5,206 nucleotides of DNA, from positions 10,216-15,421 of the forward strand of contig JAHDDZ010000015.1 of the NCBI GenBank assembly GCA_020629095.1, in the 5' to 3' direction. This document shows positions 1 through 4,971 of this stretch, piece after piece; the first letter of the stretch is position 1, and each line of letters opens with the position of its first letter. The notes beneath the pieces are model-generated. The model did no database searches. It was not told where the DNA came from and saw only the letters and a program-made list of their open reading frames with translations. Both the position numbers and the translations under genes were made by a program. This DNA comes from Candidatus Altimarinota bacterium. GTDB lineage: Bacteria > Patescibacteriota > Gracilibacteria > UBA4473.

Positions 1-124
1 CGGCTGGAAAGTCAGACGGGGCTGCGCCAATGGCACCATAATTCCATGTTGTGACAGGTGGTGCCTGCATAGTTTTGTTCGTCATAATTCTATTTTTAGA
101 CGATGAAAAAATATTAATACTCAT
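1..124 (-). CDS. Partial hypothetical protein, N-terminal 41 residues only
   Basis: Reading leftwards from an ATG at 124 the frame stays open to the window edge. It begins MSINIFSSSKNRIM and continues TNKTMQAPPVTTWNYGAIG. The ATG lies inside the last codons of the preceding minus-strand gene (its TAA is at 116-114), an 11-nt overlap that suggests translational coupling. A second in-frame ATG at 85 starts the residues MTNKTMQAPP and is an equally reasonable start, because the first 13 residues are low-complexity and lysine/serine rich. Neither start has a Shine-Dalgarno sequence. I do not recognise the family; the Pro/Trp/Gly-rich start shows no signal peptide. Too little is visible to assign a function. 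The reading frame itself is moderately well supported by the overlap and the plausible composition. Confidence 0.5.
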   Translation of the reverse strand, partial: MSINIFSSSKNRIMTNKTMQAPPVTTWNYGAIGAAPSDFPA

Positions 125-548
125 ATCGTGCAACTTGCAAAATGCTACAAGAAAGCGCAACATGGTCTGTGTTTACACGTCGGCTTAAAGGCAAACTGAG
201 CGTGCGAAAAGCCAGGGTAATCATGTAGTGCACTTCGACAGTGCAGAGCGAATTACCAAACTCGTGTTTGCAGTAATTCTTAGCACTCAGCACATATACA
301 CTCATGTTTTCGTCTGGGCTATATTCCTTTTGTACAAAAGCCGAAACGCCACGCTGGCGTGTCCAGATTGGGTGTTCAATTTGCCCAGTGGGTCTGCCCA
401 AGTTGCTGATAATACTTATGCCGGACTCCATGGTTTTGGTGCCCATTTTAAGGATAAAATTAACGGCCGTGTTTCCGGCTTTCAGGTGGTCATAAAGCAC
501 CTTTGCGTCAGCTTCGACCATGCTCGGCGTAATCATAAATTGTTTCAT
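114..548 (-). CDS. Hypothetical protein, 144 residues
   Basis: The frame is open from 692, but I place the start at the ATG at 548 (MKQFMITPSMVEADAKVLYD). The upstream part would translate a terminator hairpin and an AT-rich spacer, so it is unlikely to be coding. A further ATG at 536 (MITPSM) is possible. No signal peptide or long membrane segment is visible. The first ~110 residues look like an ordinary soluble protein: an acidic/amphipathic helix-like stretch at about 10-25, a Gly/Ile-rich segment at 42-55, then VSAFVQKEYSPDENMSVYVL at about 68-87. There are cysteines at 93, 102 and 134. The last ~30 residues are less convincing. I do not recognise the family. The gene overlaps the following minus-strand ORF by 11 nt, suggesting a two-gene unit. 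There is no Shine-Dalgarno sequence; the ATG is preceded by six T's and a TAAATA that could be a weak -10. A plus-strand ORF over the same bases (228-578) looks like a shadow. Confidence 0.55.
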   Translation of the reverse strand: MKQFMITPSMVEADAKVLYDHLKAGNTAVNFILKMGTKTMESGISIISNLGRPTGQIEHPIWTRQRGVSAFVQKEYSPDENMSVYVLSAKNYCKHEFGNSLCTVEVHYMITLAFRTLSLPLSRRVNTDHVALSCSILQVARYEY

Positions 549-609
549 AAAAAAGTATTTATTAGGGTTAAAAAATAAAATAAAAGGGTGAATAATCGAT
601 ATGTAAAAG

Positions 610-621
610 ATCTCTAGAGAT
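610..621. repeat. Perfect 12-bp palindrome ATCTCTAGAGAT
   Basis: The sequence ATCTCTAGAGAT is self-complementary. It sits between the minus-strand terminator and the start of the hypothetical gene at 548, about 60-70 bp upstream of that start. This is a suitable position for a dimeric regulator's operator. It may equally be chance, and no second copy is visible. Confidence 0.3.
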
Positions 622-643
622 GCTGCCAGACCAGAGATGGAAA

Positions 644-683
644 CAAAAAAATGCCTCAGGCTCCAGTACTGGAGCAAAGGCAT
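644..683 (-). terminator. Strong intrinsic terminator on the minus strand
   Basis: Read on the minus strand, ATGCCT (683-678) pairs with AGGCAT (656-651). Between them is the perfect 16-nt palindrome GCTCCAGTACTGGAGC (675-660), offset by small AA/CAG internal loops. A run of seven T's follows directly (650-644 region). This is the classic stem plus U-tract. The nearest upstream minus-strand gene, the cold-shock gene, already has its own terminator at 838-865. So this one either backs it up or ends a separate small transcript. It also insulates the gene starting at 548. Confidence 0.75.
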
Positions 684-696
684 GACGCGCACAAGT

Positions 697-738
697 GCAT
701 CACTTTACTCCGTCAGGAAGTAGAGTGATGCCGTTTTT
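697..738 (+). terminator. Long hairpin with T-tract on the plus strand
   Basis: GCATCACTTTACT (697-709) pairs with AGTAGAGTGATGC (719-731) over 13 bp with a single T-G wobble. The tip may close further as CC/GG with a bulged A. The plus strand then reads CG followed by five T's (734-738), so it fits an intrinsic terminator. No plus-strand gene precedes it in the window. On the minus strand the same hairpin lies 14 nt before the hairpin at 651-683, so it may instead be a structural part of a minus-strand RNA. Confidence 0.5.
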
Positions 739-837
739 GCAAACTGACTTGTGTGGTTGTCATACACCTAACGGTACTTATCATTTCTTGCTTGTCAAAA
801 CTTTTTTCAACCTTCGCACCGTGCCGCTCTCAGACAC

Positions 838-865
838 AAAAAAAGCCCCTTTCGGGGCTTTTTTT
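838..865. terminator. Bidirectional terminator downstream of the cold-shock gene
   Basis: Seven A's, GCCCC, a TTTC loop, GGGGC and seven T's form a symmetric stem that works as an intrinsic terminator in both directions. It lies 16 bp after the stop codon of the minus-strand cold-shock gene, so that is its evident partner. Confidence 0.88.
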
Positions 866-881
866 GAAAGCAAGCGAAAGC

Positions 882-1073
882 CTATTCTGGCGTAACGTTT
901 TCTGCTTTTGGGCCTTTGTCAGACTCGCCCATGTCAAACGAAACTGTCATGTTTGGCATCAAGCTGTCAAACGTACCGTTTACGTCATTTGCGTGAAAAA
1001 ACACGTCTTTTCCACCGTCTTCTGGCTGTATGAAGCCAAATCCGTTGAGGATGTTTTTGATCGTACCTTTCAT
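882..1073 (-). CDS. csp: Cold-shock domain protein (CspA family)
   Basis: This is a small cytoplasmic five-stranded beta-barrel protein that binds single-stranded RNA and DNA and, in the family, acts as an RNA chaperone or antiterminator. The 63 residues span a whole cold-shock domain. It opens MKGTIKNILNGFGFIQPEDG; the RNP1-type motif NGFGFIQPE is at about 10-18, and RNP2 (DVFFHAND) at about 23-30. The domain closes with the typical KGPKAENV near the C-terminus. The aromatic residues F12, F14, F25, F26 and H27 are the family's nucleic-acid-binding positions. The protein is a few residues shorter than the usual 65-70. RNP1 carries Asn where Lys is common (NGFGF for KGFGF). It is a single gene with its own terminator (838-865), divergent from msrAB. 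There is no Shine-Dalgarno sequence; the bases before the ATG read CCCCTTCTTACC. Which Csp paralogue it is cannot be told. Confidence 0.93.
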   Translation of the reverse strand: MKGTIKNILNGFGFIQPEDGGKDVFFHANDVNGTFDSLMPNMTVSFDMGESDKGPKAENVTPE

Positions 1074-1090
1074 GGTAAGAAGGGGTTATT

Positions 1091-1096
1091 AATATA
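1091..1096 (-). promoter_or_regulatory. Possible -10 box of the cold-shock gene
   Basis: TATATT reads on the minus strand and would start transcription near 1084, giving an 11-nt leader. The -35 position at 17 bp (TGTCGA) is a poor match, so the call is weak. Confidence 0.3.
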
Positions 1097-1193
1097 CATT
1101 CTGCAGGCTCTTTTCGACAGAAGGTATTCCCTATCTACTTCAATAAAACGCGACAAATTGCACCCCCACACTAACCGCGACTTGACAAATAGC

Positions 1194-1213
1194 AAGCCCA
1201 TTTTGGGCTTTTT
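1194..1213 (+). terminator. Hairpin with T-tract on the plus strand, no gene before it
   Basis: AAGCCCA (1194-1200) and TGGGCTT (1204-1210) form a 7-bp stem around a TTT loop, continuing into TTTCTTC. A perfect TTGACA hexamer lies just upstream at 1182-1187, but 17 bp beyond it there is no -10. The hairpin sits ~80 bp upstream of msrAB. It could block read-through from the divergent side into msrAB, or end a short plus-strand RNA whose promoter I cannot identify. Confidence 0.5.
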
Positions 1214-1256
1214 CTTCATCTTGGGTGTTCTCTGGCCTGTTGCAGCCCGCGCTGCT

Positions 1257-1285
1257 TTGACTTTTTGGGGCGTTATTCCTATGAT
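1257..1285 (+). promoter_or_regulatory. Sigma-70-type promoter of msrAB, predicted leaderless start
   Basis: TTGACT (1257-1262) is followed by a 17-bp spacer and TATGAT (1280-1285); each box matches consensus at five of six positions. Counting the last T of the -10 as position -7, the start site falls at 1292, which is exactly the A of the msrAB ATG. The bases before that ATG hold no Shine-Dalgarno sequence, in keeping with a leaderless mRNA. Confidence 0.7.
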
Positions 1286-1291
1286 TACCCT

Positions 1292-2908
1292 ATGACAAAA
1301 CGACTGCTGCTGACGACTCTTTTGCTACTGCCCGCGCTGGCTGCCGCCCAGCTGAGCGACGTGCCGGCCACCCACCCGCACGCTGACGCGATTACCTATG
1401 TGCAGCGGGCGGGCGTGGTTGACGGGTACCCCGACGGGACCTATCGGCCAGATGCTGACATCAACCGAGTTGAGTTTTTAAAGATCCTCCTCGAGGCCAC
1501 AGACACCACGGTCAACCGGTGCCGGTTCGCTGGCAGCCCCTACAGTGACACAGAGGACGGCGCGTGGTATATGAATTATGTGTATATCGCCAGCTGCGAA
1601 AACATCGTGGACGGGTACCCCGATGGCACGTTTAAACCGGCCAATACGATTAATTATGCAGAGGCCACCAAGATCATTTTTGGGGTCTACGCGCCGACTT
1701 TTGACACGGCTGAAAACAACTGCCTGCAGTCTGGGTACCCCAACTGGTATGACGCATTTGTCTGCAGCATGAGCGAGTTTGGCGTGACGCCACGGCCAAA
1801 CATTAAACCAGAAGACAATCTGACCCGCGGCGAAATGGCCCAAATGATTTATTCTCTTAGCCCCCAAACCATGACCACACCAGCCGCCACAACCGCAACA
1901 GCCACATTTGCAGGGGGGTGTTTTTGGTGCATGGAGCCGGCGTATCAAGAGACAAATGGGGTGATCGACGCCGTGGTTGGGTTCAGCGGTGGCAGTGCGG
2001 ACGATGCTGATTACACCCTGGTGGCAGGCGGAAAAACCGCCCACCGCGAGGTCGTGCAGGTGACCTATGACCCGAGCGTGATTTCCTATGACGAGCTGCT
2101 ACATATCTTTTGGCGACAGATCGACCCCACCGACGCAGGCGGCCAGTTTGCCGACCGCGGGTTTCAATACACCACGGCGATATACTCCCACACGCCCGAG
2201 CAAAAAGCCGCTGCCCTGGCGGCGATTGCGGCGCTGGACGCCAGCCAAAAGTTTGATAAACCCGTTGCCACCGTGGTCGAGGACTATGCTGGGTTTTGGC
2301 TCGCTGGCGAGTACCACCAAGACTTTTACATCAACAGCGCAGCGCACTACGAGCGATATAAAGAAGGATCTGGGCGGGCTGATTTTATATCAGAAAACTG
2401 GGCAAAAGACGCCGCGCTGCAGTGGGAGCAAGACCAGCAAGTCAGCCCAAACACAACCGCAAAGGCCGATTATGATTATACGCCAGAAGAGATCGAGGCG
2501 CTGCTGGCTGACCTCGACCCGCTGGCATACCACGTGGTAGCCGAAAACGGCACCGAGGCGCCGTTTAATAATGCGTATTGGGACAACAAAGCCGATGGGA
2601 TTTATGTCGATAAAGTGACCGGAAAACCGCTATTTTCATCGACTCATAAGTATGACAGCGGCACCGGCTGGCCTAGTTTTTGGCGCACCATCGACGACGA
2701 CAGCGTCACCCTGCACGAAGACAATAGCCTGTCTGTGACCCGCACCGAGGTGCGGTCGGCCGTGGGGCATGTCGGGCACGTGTTTGACGACGGCCCCGAG
2801 GAAGAAGGCGGCCGGCGGTTTTGTACCAACTCAGCGTCGCTGCGGTTTGTGCCCGTGGCCGAAATGGACGCCGAGGGATATGGTGACTATTTGCCGTTGT
2901 TTGAATAA
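1292..2908 (+). CDS. msrAB: Secreted SLH-repeat / MsrA-MsrB fusion, methionine sulfoxide reductase
   Basis: This 538-residue protein should repair oxidised methionines outside the cytoplasm. MsrA reduces the S- and MsrB the R-epimer of methionine sulfoxide. Residues 1-19 are a signal peptide (MTKRLLL, hydrophobic core, ALAAA, cut before Q20). Residues ~21-190 are three SLH-type repeats, the usual number for cell-wall or surface anchoring; the first two carry DGYPDGT and the third is degenerate. They contain four cysteines (77, 102, 144, 158). MsrA spans ~204-372: the GGCFWCME motif has catalytic Cys210, then Cys213, and the domain ends with YKEGSGR. MsrB spans ~396-538: GTEAPFNNAYW, DSGTGWPSF, HVGHVFDDGP and RRFCTNSASLRF with catalytic Cys511. 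The MsrB zinc cysteines are absent and Thr458 replaces the common resolving Cys. I chose the ATG at 1292 over a TTG at 1265 because the signal peptide and the promoter's predicted start site both fit it. It is monocistronic, ending in a hairpin shared with a convergent gene. Confidence 0.95.
   Translation: MTKRLLLTTLLLLPALAAAQLSDVPATHPHADAITYVQRAGVVDGYPDGTYRPDADINRVEFLKILLEATDTTVNRCRFAGSPYSDTEDGAWYMNYVYIASCENIVDGYPDGTFKPANTINYAEATKIIFGVYAPTFDTAENNCLQSGYPNWYDAFVCSMSEFGVTPRPNIKPEDNLTRGEMAQMIYSLSPQTMTTPAATTATATFAGGCFWCMEPAYQETNGVIDAVVGFSGGSADDADYTLVAGGKTAHREVVQVTYDPSVISYDELLHIFWRQIDPTDAGGQFADRGFQYTTAIYSHTPEQKAAALAAIAALDASQKFDKPVATVVEDYAGFWLAGEYHQDFYINSAAHYERYKEGSGRADFISENWAKDAALQWEQDQQVSPNTTAKADYDYTPEEIEALLADLDPLAYHVVAENGTEAPFNNAYWDNKADGIYVDKVTGKPLFSSTHKYDSGTGWPSFWRTIDDDSVTLHEDNSLSVTRTEVRSAVGHVGHVFDDGPEEEGGRRFCTNSASLRFVPVAEMDAEGYGDYLPLFE
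1352..1861 (+). repeat. Three SLH-type repeats within msrAB
   Basis: Repeat 1 (about residues 21-70) and repeat 2 (about 80-133) share V-DGYPDGT-(Y/F)-(R/K)P followed by an INRVEF / INYAEA helix. At DNA level both contain GACGGGTACCCCGA. Repeat 3 (about 145-190) keeps W-DAFVCSMSEFGV, a PxP-containing loop in place of DGYPDGT, and LTRGEMAQMIY. The paired cysteines 77/102 and 144/158 could form disulfides, which suits an exported domain. SLH domains in other bacteria bind secondary cell-wall polymers; the ligand here is unknown. Confidence 0.85.
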
Positions 2909-2911
2909 ATG

Positions 2912-2945
2912 AAAAAGGTGGGACTACTCATGAATGAGTAGCCCC
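2912..2945. terminator. Bidirectional terminator between convergent genes
   Basis: GGG-A-CTACTCA (2920-2930), a TGAA loop and TGAGTAG-C-CCC (2935-2945) form a 10-bp stem with one A/C mismatch. On the minus strand the stem is followed within two or three bases by TTTTT (2916-2912), a good terminator for the hypothetical gene ending at 2971. On the plus strand the tail CTCTTTATTG is a weaker U-tract serving msrAB. Confidence 0.72.
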
Positions 2946-2970
2946 ATGCTCTTTATTGTCCTAATGAAAG

Positions 2971-3420
2971 TTATACGGGTAGCCGTTTTGGCCTTCCCAC
3001 AAAGGAAAGATTAACCAATATTGCGCCATTTGTACCAATAGCAACACTATTGATACTTTCTATAACAATTCCTTTGCTATAGAACATACTAACCAATCGC
3101 TTAGTACAACTATTCACAAAGTTTTGATCTCCCTCAAATCGGTTCTGCAGACTAATGTCTACATCAGGATTTGTTAGGTCGTTGTTGCAACCAACGCCAA
3201 AGATCTTTTTACGATCAAGATAGTTTGGCATGATCTTATTGACCTTTTTTTCGATTGCCTCTGCGGCAGCTTTCGCTTTCATAATATCGTGTTTTAGTTC
3301 ACCGCAGGCGCCACCACGCACACAGTGAACCAAAACAGATGCAGGACGTAAAAGAGCTGACCCGATTGGGTCGTTTTGCGGCCACTGGGGGCATCTCTGC
3401 CCACAGTGACACAGCTGCAT
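2971..3420 (-). CDS. Hypothetical protein, 149 residues at most (true start may be 3282)
   Basis: The frame is open from an ATG at 3420 to TAA at 2971. The last ~103 residues look coding: a lysine/alanine-rich helix from Met47 (MKAKAAAEAIEKKVNKIMPN), then RKKIFGVGCNNDLTNPDVDI and a beta-rich end (IVIESINSVAIGTNGAILVN). The first 46 residues are odd: cysteines at 4, 6, 10, 33 and 39 and little recognisable structure. A consensus promoter overlaps the ATG at 3420, so a transcript from it would begin near 3412, inside the ORF. The same DNA folds into strong hairpins. I therefore think Met47 (3282, 103 residues) is the more likely start. No signal peptide, membrane segment or known family is seen. 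Codons are more AT-rich (AGT, GGA, ATA) than in the flanking msrAB and portal genes, which suggests a different origin. It ends at the shared terminator 2912-2945 and diverges from the portal gene. Confidence 0.55.
   Translation of the reverse strand: MQLCHCGQRCPQWPQNDPIGSALLRPASVLVHCVRGGACGELKHDIMKAKAAAEAIEKKVNKIMPNYLDRKKIFGVGCNNDLTNPDVDISLQNRFEGDQNFVNSCTKRLVSMFYSKGIVIESINSVAIGTNGAILVNLSFVGRPKRLPV
3292..3412 (-). ncRNA. Structured leader RNA or small RNA, three hairpins
   Basis: Read on the minus strand from the predicted start near 3412. Hairpin 1 (3410-3381) pairs CACTG-GGGCA with TGCCC-CAGTG across a single T/C mismatch, adds a G-C and a T-G pair at its base, and is capped by GAGA, a GNRA-type tetraloop. 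Hairpin 2 (3372-3359) is GACCC-AATC-GGGTC. Hairpin 3 pairs TTTTGGTTCAC (3335-3325) with GTGAACTAAAA (3302-3292), 11 bp with one G-T wobble, around a 22-nt G/C-rich apical part. It ends 9 nt before the ATG at 3282. It does not match any riboswitch or RNA class I can name. The alternative is that this is coding DNA that happens to fold. Confidence 0.4.
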
Positions 3421-3448
3421 TATATACTAAATAATAAGCACCTGTCAA
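3419..3448 (-). promoter_or_regulatory. Full-consensus sigma-70-type promoter overlapping an ATG
   Basis: On the minus strand TTGACA (3448-3443) is followed by 18 bp and TATAAT (3424-3419); read two bases earlier, TATATA gives a 16-bp spacer. Both hexamers are perfect in the first reading. The -10 box shares its last two bases with the ATG at 3420, so the transcript should begin near 3412-3414. Confidence 0.65.
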
Positions 3449-3466
3449 CTCCCCTCTTTTCATTAA

Positions 3467-3478
3467 ACCCCGTGGGGT
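3467..3478. repeat. Inverted repeat ACCCCGTGGGGT in the divergent promoter region
   Basis: A 12-nt inverted repeat with 5-bp arms and a GT centre lies between the minus-strand promoter (3419-3448) and the plus-strand -10 boxes of the portal gene. It is placed where one regulator could affect both divergent genes. No further copies are seen. Confidence 0.3.
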
Positions 3479-3500
3479 GCTATACAGCATCTGATATAAC
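3478..3500 (+). promoter_or_regulatory. Two extended -10 elements upstream of the portal gene
   Basis: TGCTATACA (3478-3486) and TGATATAAC (3492-3500) both fit the extended -10 pattern TGnTATAAT with one mismatch. Neither has a good -35. The second would start transcription near 3507, leaving a 4-nt leader before the ATG at 3511, so the portal mRNA would be nearly leaderless. Confidence 0.4.
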
Positions 3501-3510
3501 CCCCCTCGAC

Positions 3511-4965
3511 ATGACAAACCACCCCCACAGCGCCCCCACGACAGATGCCCCGCAGGCGCGTGCATGGACCCAAAAACAAGCCCAATCTGACCAGTTTTTA
3601 GAAATGAGAGCGGGCGATTTTGGGGCGTTTTTCAGCTCGACCAGCGTCGATTGCATTGGCTACGCCAGCCTGTTTCCGCGCCTGCAAAAACTGCTGCAGA
3701 GCAAAAAGCACGACTGGTCAGCCGCGCTGCCCGTGTGCACCAACTACTTTCGGGCGGTGTGCAATATCATCACCGACTTCAGTTTGGGCGAGGGCGTGCG
3801 CCTTGCTTTTACCAGTCCTACAAAGGCATCAGATGAATTCGCCGACTGGTGGCAGACCGAGCAACTCGACCACGTCATCGCCGAGGCGCTGAGCTGCGCT
3901 ATCGCCGCGGGGGTCAGCGGGGTGCAGCTGCACTGGAACAACAGCGGAACTCTTTCTGCAAAAGGGTTTACGCTGGGTGAGTACTTTCCGGCAGGCGACC
4001 CCGTGTGGGGCTGGAACCACGCCCAGCCCACGCTGGCGTGGCAGATCGGCCACGAGGGCGAAAAAGTGCAGTACCAGATTGTGTTTGCGCCAGATGAGTC
4101 TGGGCAGATCGTGGCCATGGCCGAGGTGCGAAACATCAACGCAGATGGGTCGATTGGTCAGCTGGTGACGGGCGCGCAGCCCACTGTGGCAGAGGAATAC
4201 TCGCGGTTACCGGTCGCGCTGATGCACAGCCCGCGACGCGGGCCCGACGGATTTGGGCAGTCATTTTTCAGCGACATCCTCAGCCAAGTGCAGACGATTT
4301 GCTTTCTGGACACGATGGCCAGCATAGAGCTGCAGACGCACTTCCTCAGTAAGCTGGCCGTGCCCCGCAGCGTGGTCACCACCGACAAAAACGGCACCCC
4401 GCACGTGGGCGCGCTCGAGTACATCGTGTTTGAAGACGACGGGCAGATTCCGCAGTTTATACAGAAGGACAACAAGTTTTTCGAGGATCTGATCCGCCAC
4501 ACCCAGACCATGAAAGAAAGCATTGCGCTGAGCACCGGCGTGCCGTTTGAGCTGCTGAGCAAAGACGGCAAAACCGGTGACGAAAAGGCCACCCTGGCCG
4601 AGATCCGTCAGCGGCCGTTTCGGCAGGTCGTGCGCGCGTGGCAGCGGGTTGCGCGGGGGCTGGTCGATGAGATCTATGGCATTTGGCACCAAAACACCCA
4701 CCCCCAAAAAGAGCGCGCGCAGCTGCAGATCATCCTTCCAGATGGGTTCACCGACACCAGCACCGAGGCACGCGCCAGCCTGCTGGCCGAGTTTCAGGCG
4801 GGGCTGATCAGCCACCGACGATACATCAAACTGACCAACCCCGACCTAGCCGAGGCCGAGGTCGACGCGGTCGTGGCCGAGAGCAAAATGGGCAAAATGA
4901 CTGTCTCTGAGCGGTTCGAGACGCCGCCGCTGGACGTGCCAGAAACGACACAAAAAAGCCAGTAA
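3511..4965 (+). CDS. Phage portal protein (SPP1/HK97-type fold, by sequence layout)
   Basis: Portal proteins form the dodecameric ring at one capsid vertex through which phage DNA enters and leaves and to which terminase docks. The 484 residues follow the family's usual order. The N-terminal wing has NYFRAVCNIITDFSLGEGV at ~78-96, then DEFADWWQTEQLDHVIAEAL at ~108-127. A beta-rich part covers ~150-235. GFGQSFFSDILSQVQTICFL (~247-266) leads into the long helix before PRSVV. The ALSTGVPFELLSKDGKTGDE region (~339-358) is the stretch where portals carry 'SGVP...'. A helical segment follows (RQVVRAWQRVARGLVDEIYG, ~371-390), then the C-terminal FTDTSTEARASLLAEFQAGL and YIKLTNPDLAEAEVDAVVAE. I start at 3511, not the open frame from 3376, because the earlier part overlaps the divergent gene and its promoter. 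No Shine-Dalgarno sequence. No terminase, protease or capsid gene adjoins it. The exact portal family is uncertain. Confidence 0.8.
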   Translation: MTNHPHSAPTTDAPQARAWTQKQAQSDQFLEMRAGDFGAFFSSTSVDCIGYASLFPRLQKLLQSKKHDWSAALPVCTNYFRAVCNIITDFSLGEGVRLAFTSPTKASDEFADWWQTEQLDHVIAEALSCAIAAGVSGVQLHWNNSGTLSAKGFTLGEYFPAGDPVWGWNHAQPTLAWQIGHEGEKVQYQIVFAPDESGQIVAMAEVRNINADGSIGQLVTGAQPTVAEEYSRLPVALMHSPRRGPDGFGQSFFSDILSQVQTICFLDTMASIELQTHFLSKLAVPRSVVTTDKNGTPHVGALEYIVFEDDGQIPQFIQKDNKFFEDLIRHTQTMKESIALSTGVPFELLSKDGKTGDEKATLAEIRQRPFRQVVRAWQRVARGLVDEIYGIWHQNTHPQKERAQLQIILPDGFTDTSTEARASLLAEFQAGLISHRRYIKLTNPDLAEAEVDAVVAESKMGKMTVSERFETPPLDVPETTQKSQ

Positions 4966-4971
4966 CACAGG

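Larger units (their letters stand above)
549..881. other. Gene-free, hairpin-rich intergenic region
   Basis: No convincing gene lies in these ~330 bases. Small ORFs on the plus strand translate hairpins and T-tracts and have no coding character. The region holds a 12-bp palindrome (610-621), a long hairpin with a T-tract on the minus strand (644-683), a long hairpin with a T-tract on the plus strand (697-738) and the bidirectional terminator of the cold-shock gene (838-865). A TTGACA hexamer reading on the minus strand lies at 793-798, with only a poor -10 (TACCGT) 16 bp beyond it. The stretch between the two minus-strand terminators could encode a small RNA, but no clean promoter supports it. 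Confidence 0.6.

Noticed and set aside
32..65. Inverted repeat GGCACCA / TGGTGCC
   Set aside because: The 7-bp arms are separated by 20 nt within a probable coding region and no T-tract follows; it may be chance.
228..578. Plus-strand ORF of 116 residues
   Set aside because: It lies opposite the better-supported minus-strand gene at 114-548, starts without any signal and has no recognisable composition or motif.
700..835. Short minus-strand peptides (for example MRRLKKVLTSKK) that could be leader peptides of an attenuator
   Set aside because: They have no ribosome-binding signal, no run of a regulatory amino acid's codons and no downstream biosynthetic gene.
753..1295. Plus-strand ORF of 180 residues
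   Set aside because: It runs through the bidirectional terminator and antisense to the clear cold-shock gene, so it is a shadow.
1478..2044. Minus-strand ORF of 188 residues
   Set aside because: It is antisense to the SLH and MsrA parts of msrAB; long antisense frames are expected with this GC-rich codon use.
4261..4815. Minus-strand ORF of 184 residues
   Set aside because: It is antisense to the portal gene and arises from its strong third-position GC bias.
4910..4930. GGTTCGAGACGCC resembling a tRNA T-arm
   Set aside because: It is inside the portal reading frame, and no cloverleaf arms or acceptor stem can be paired around it.
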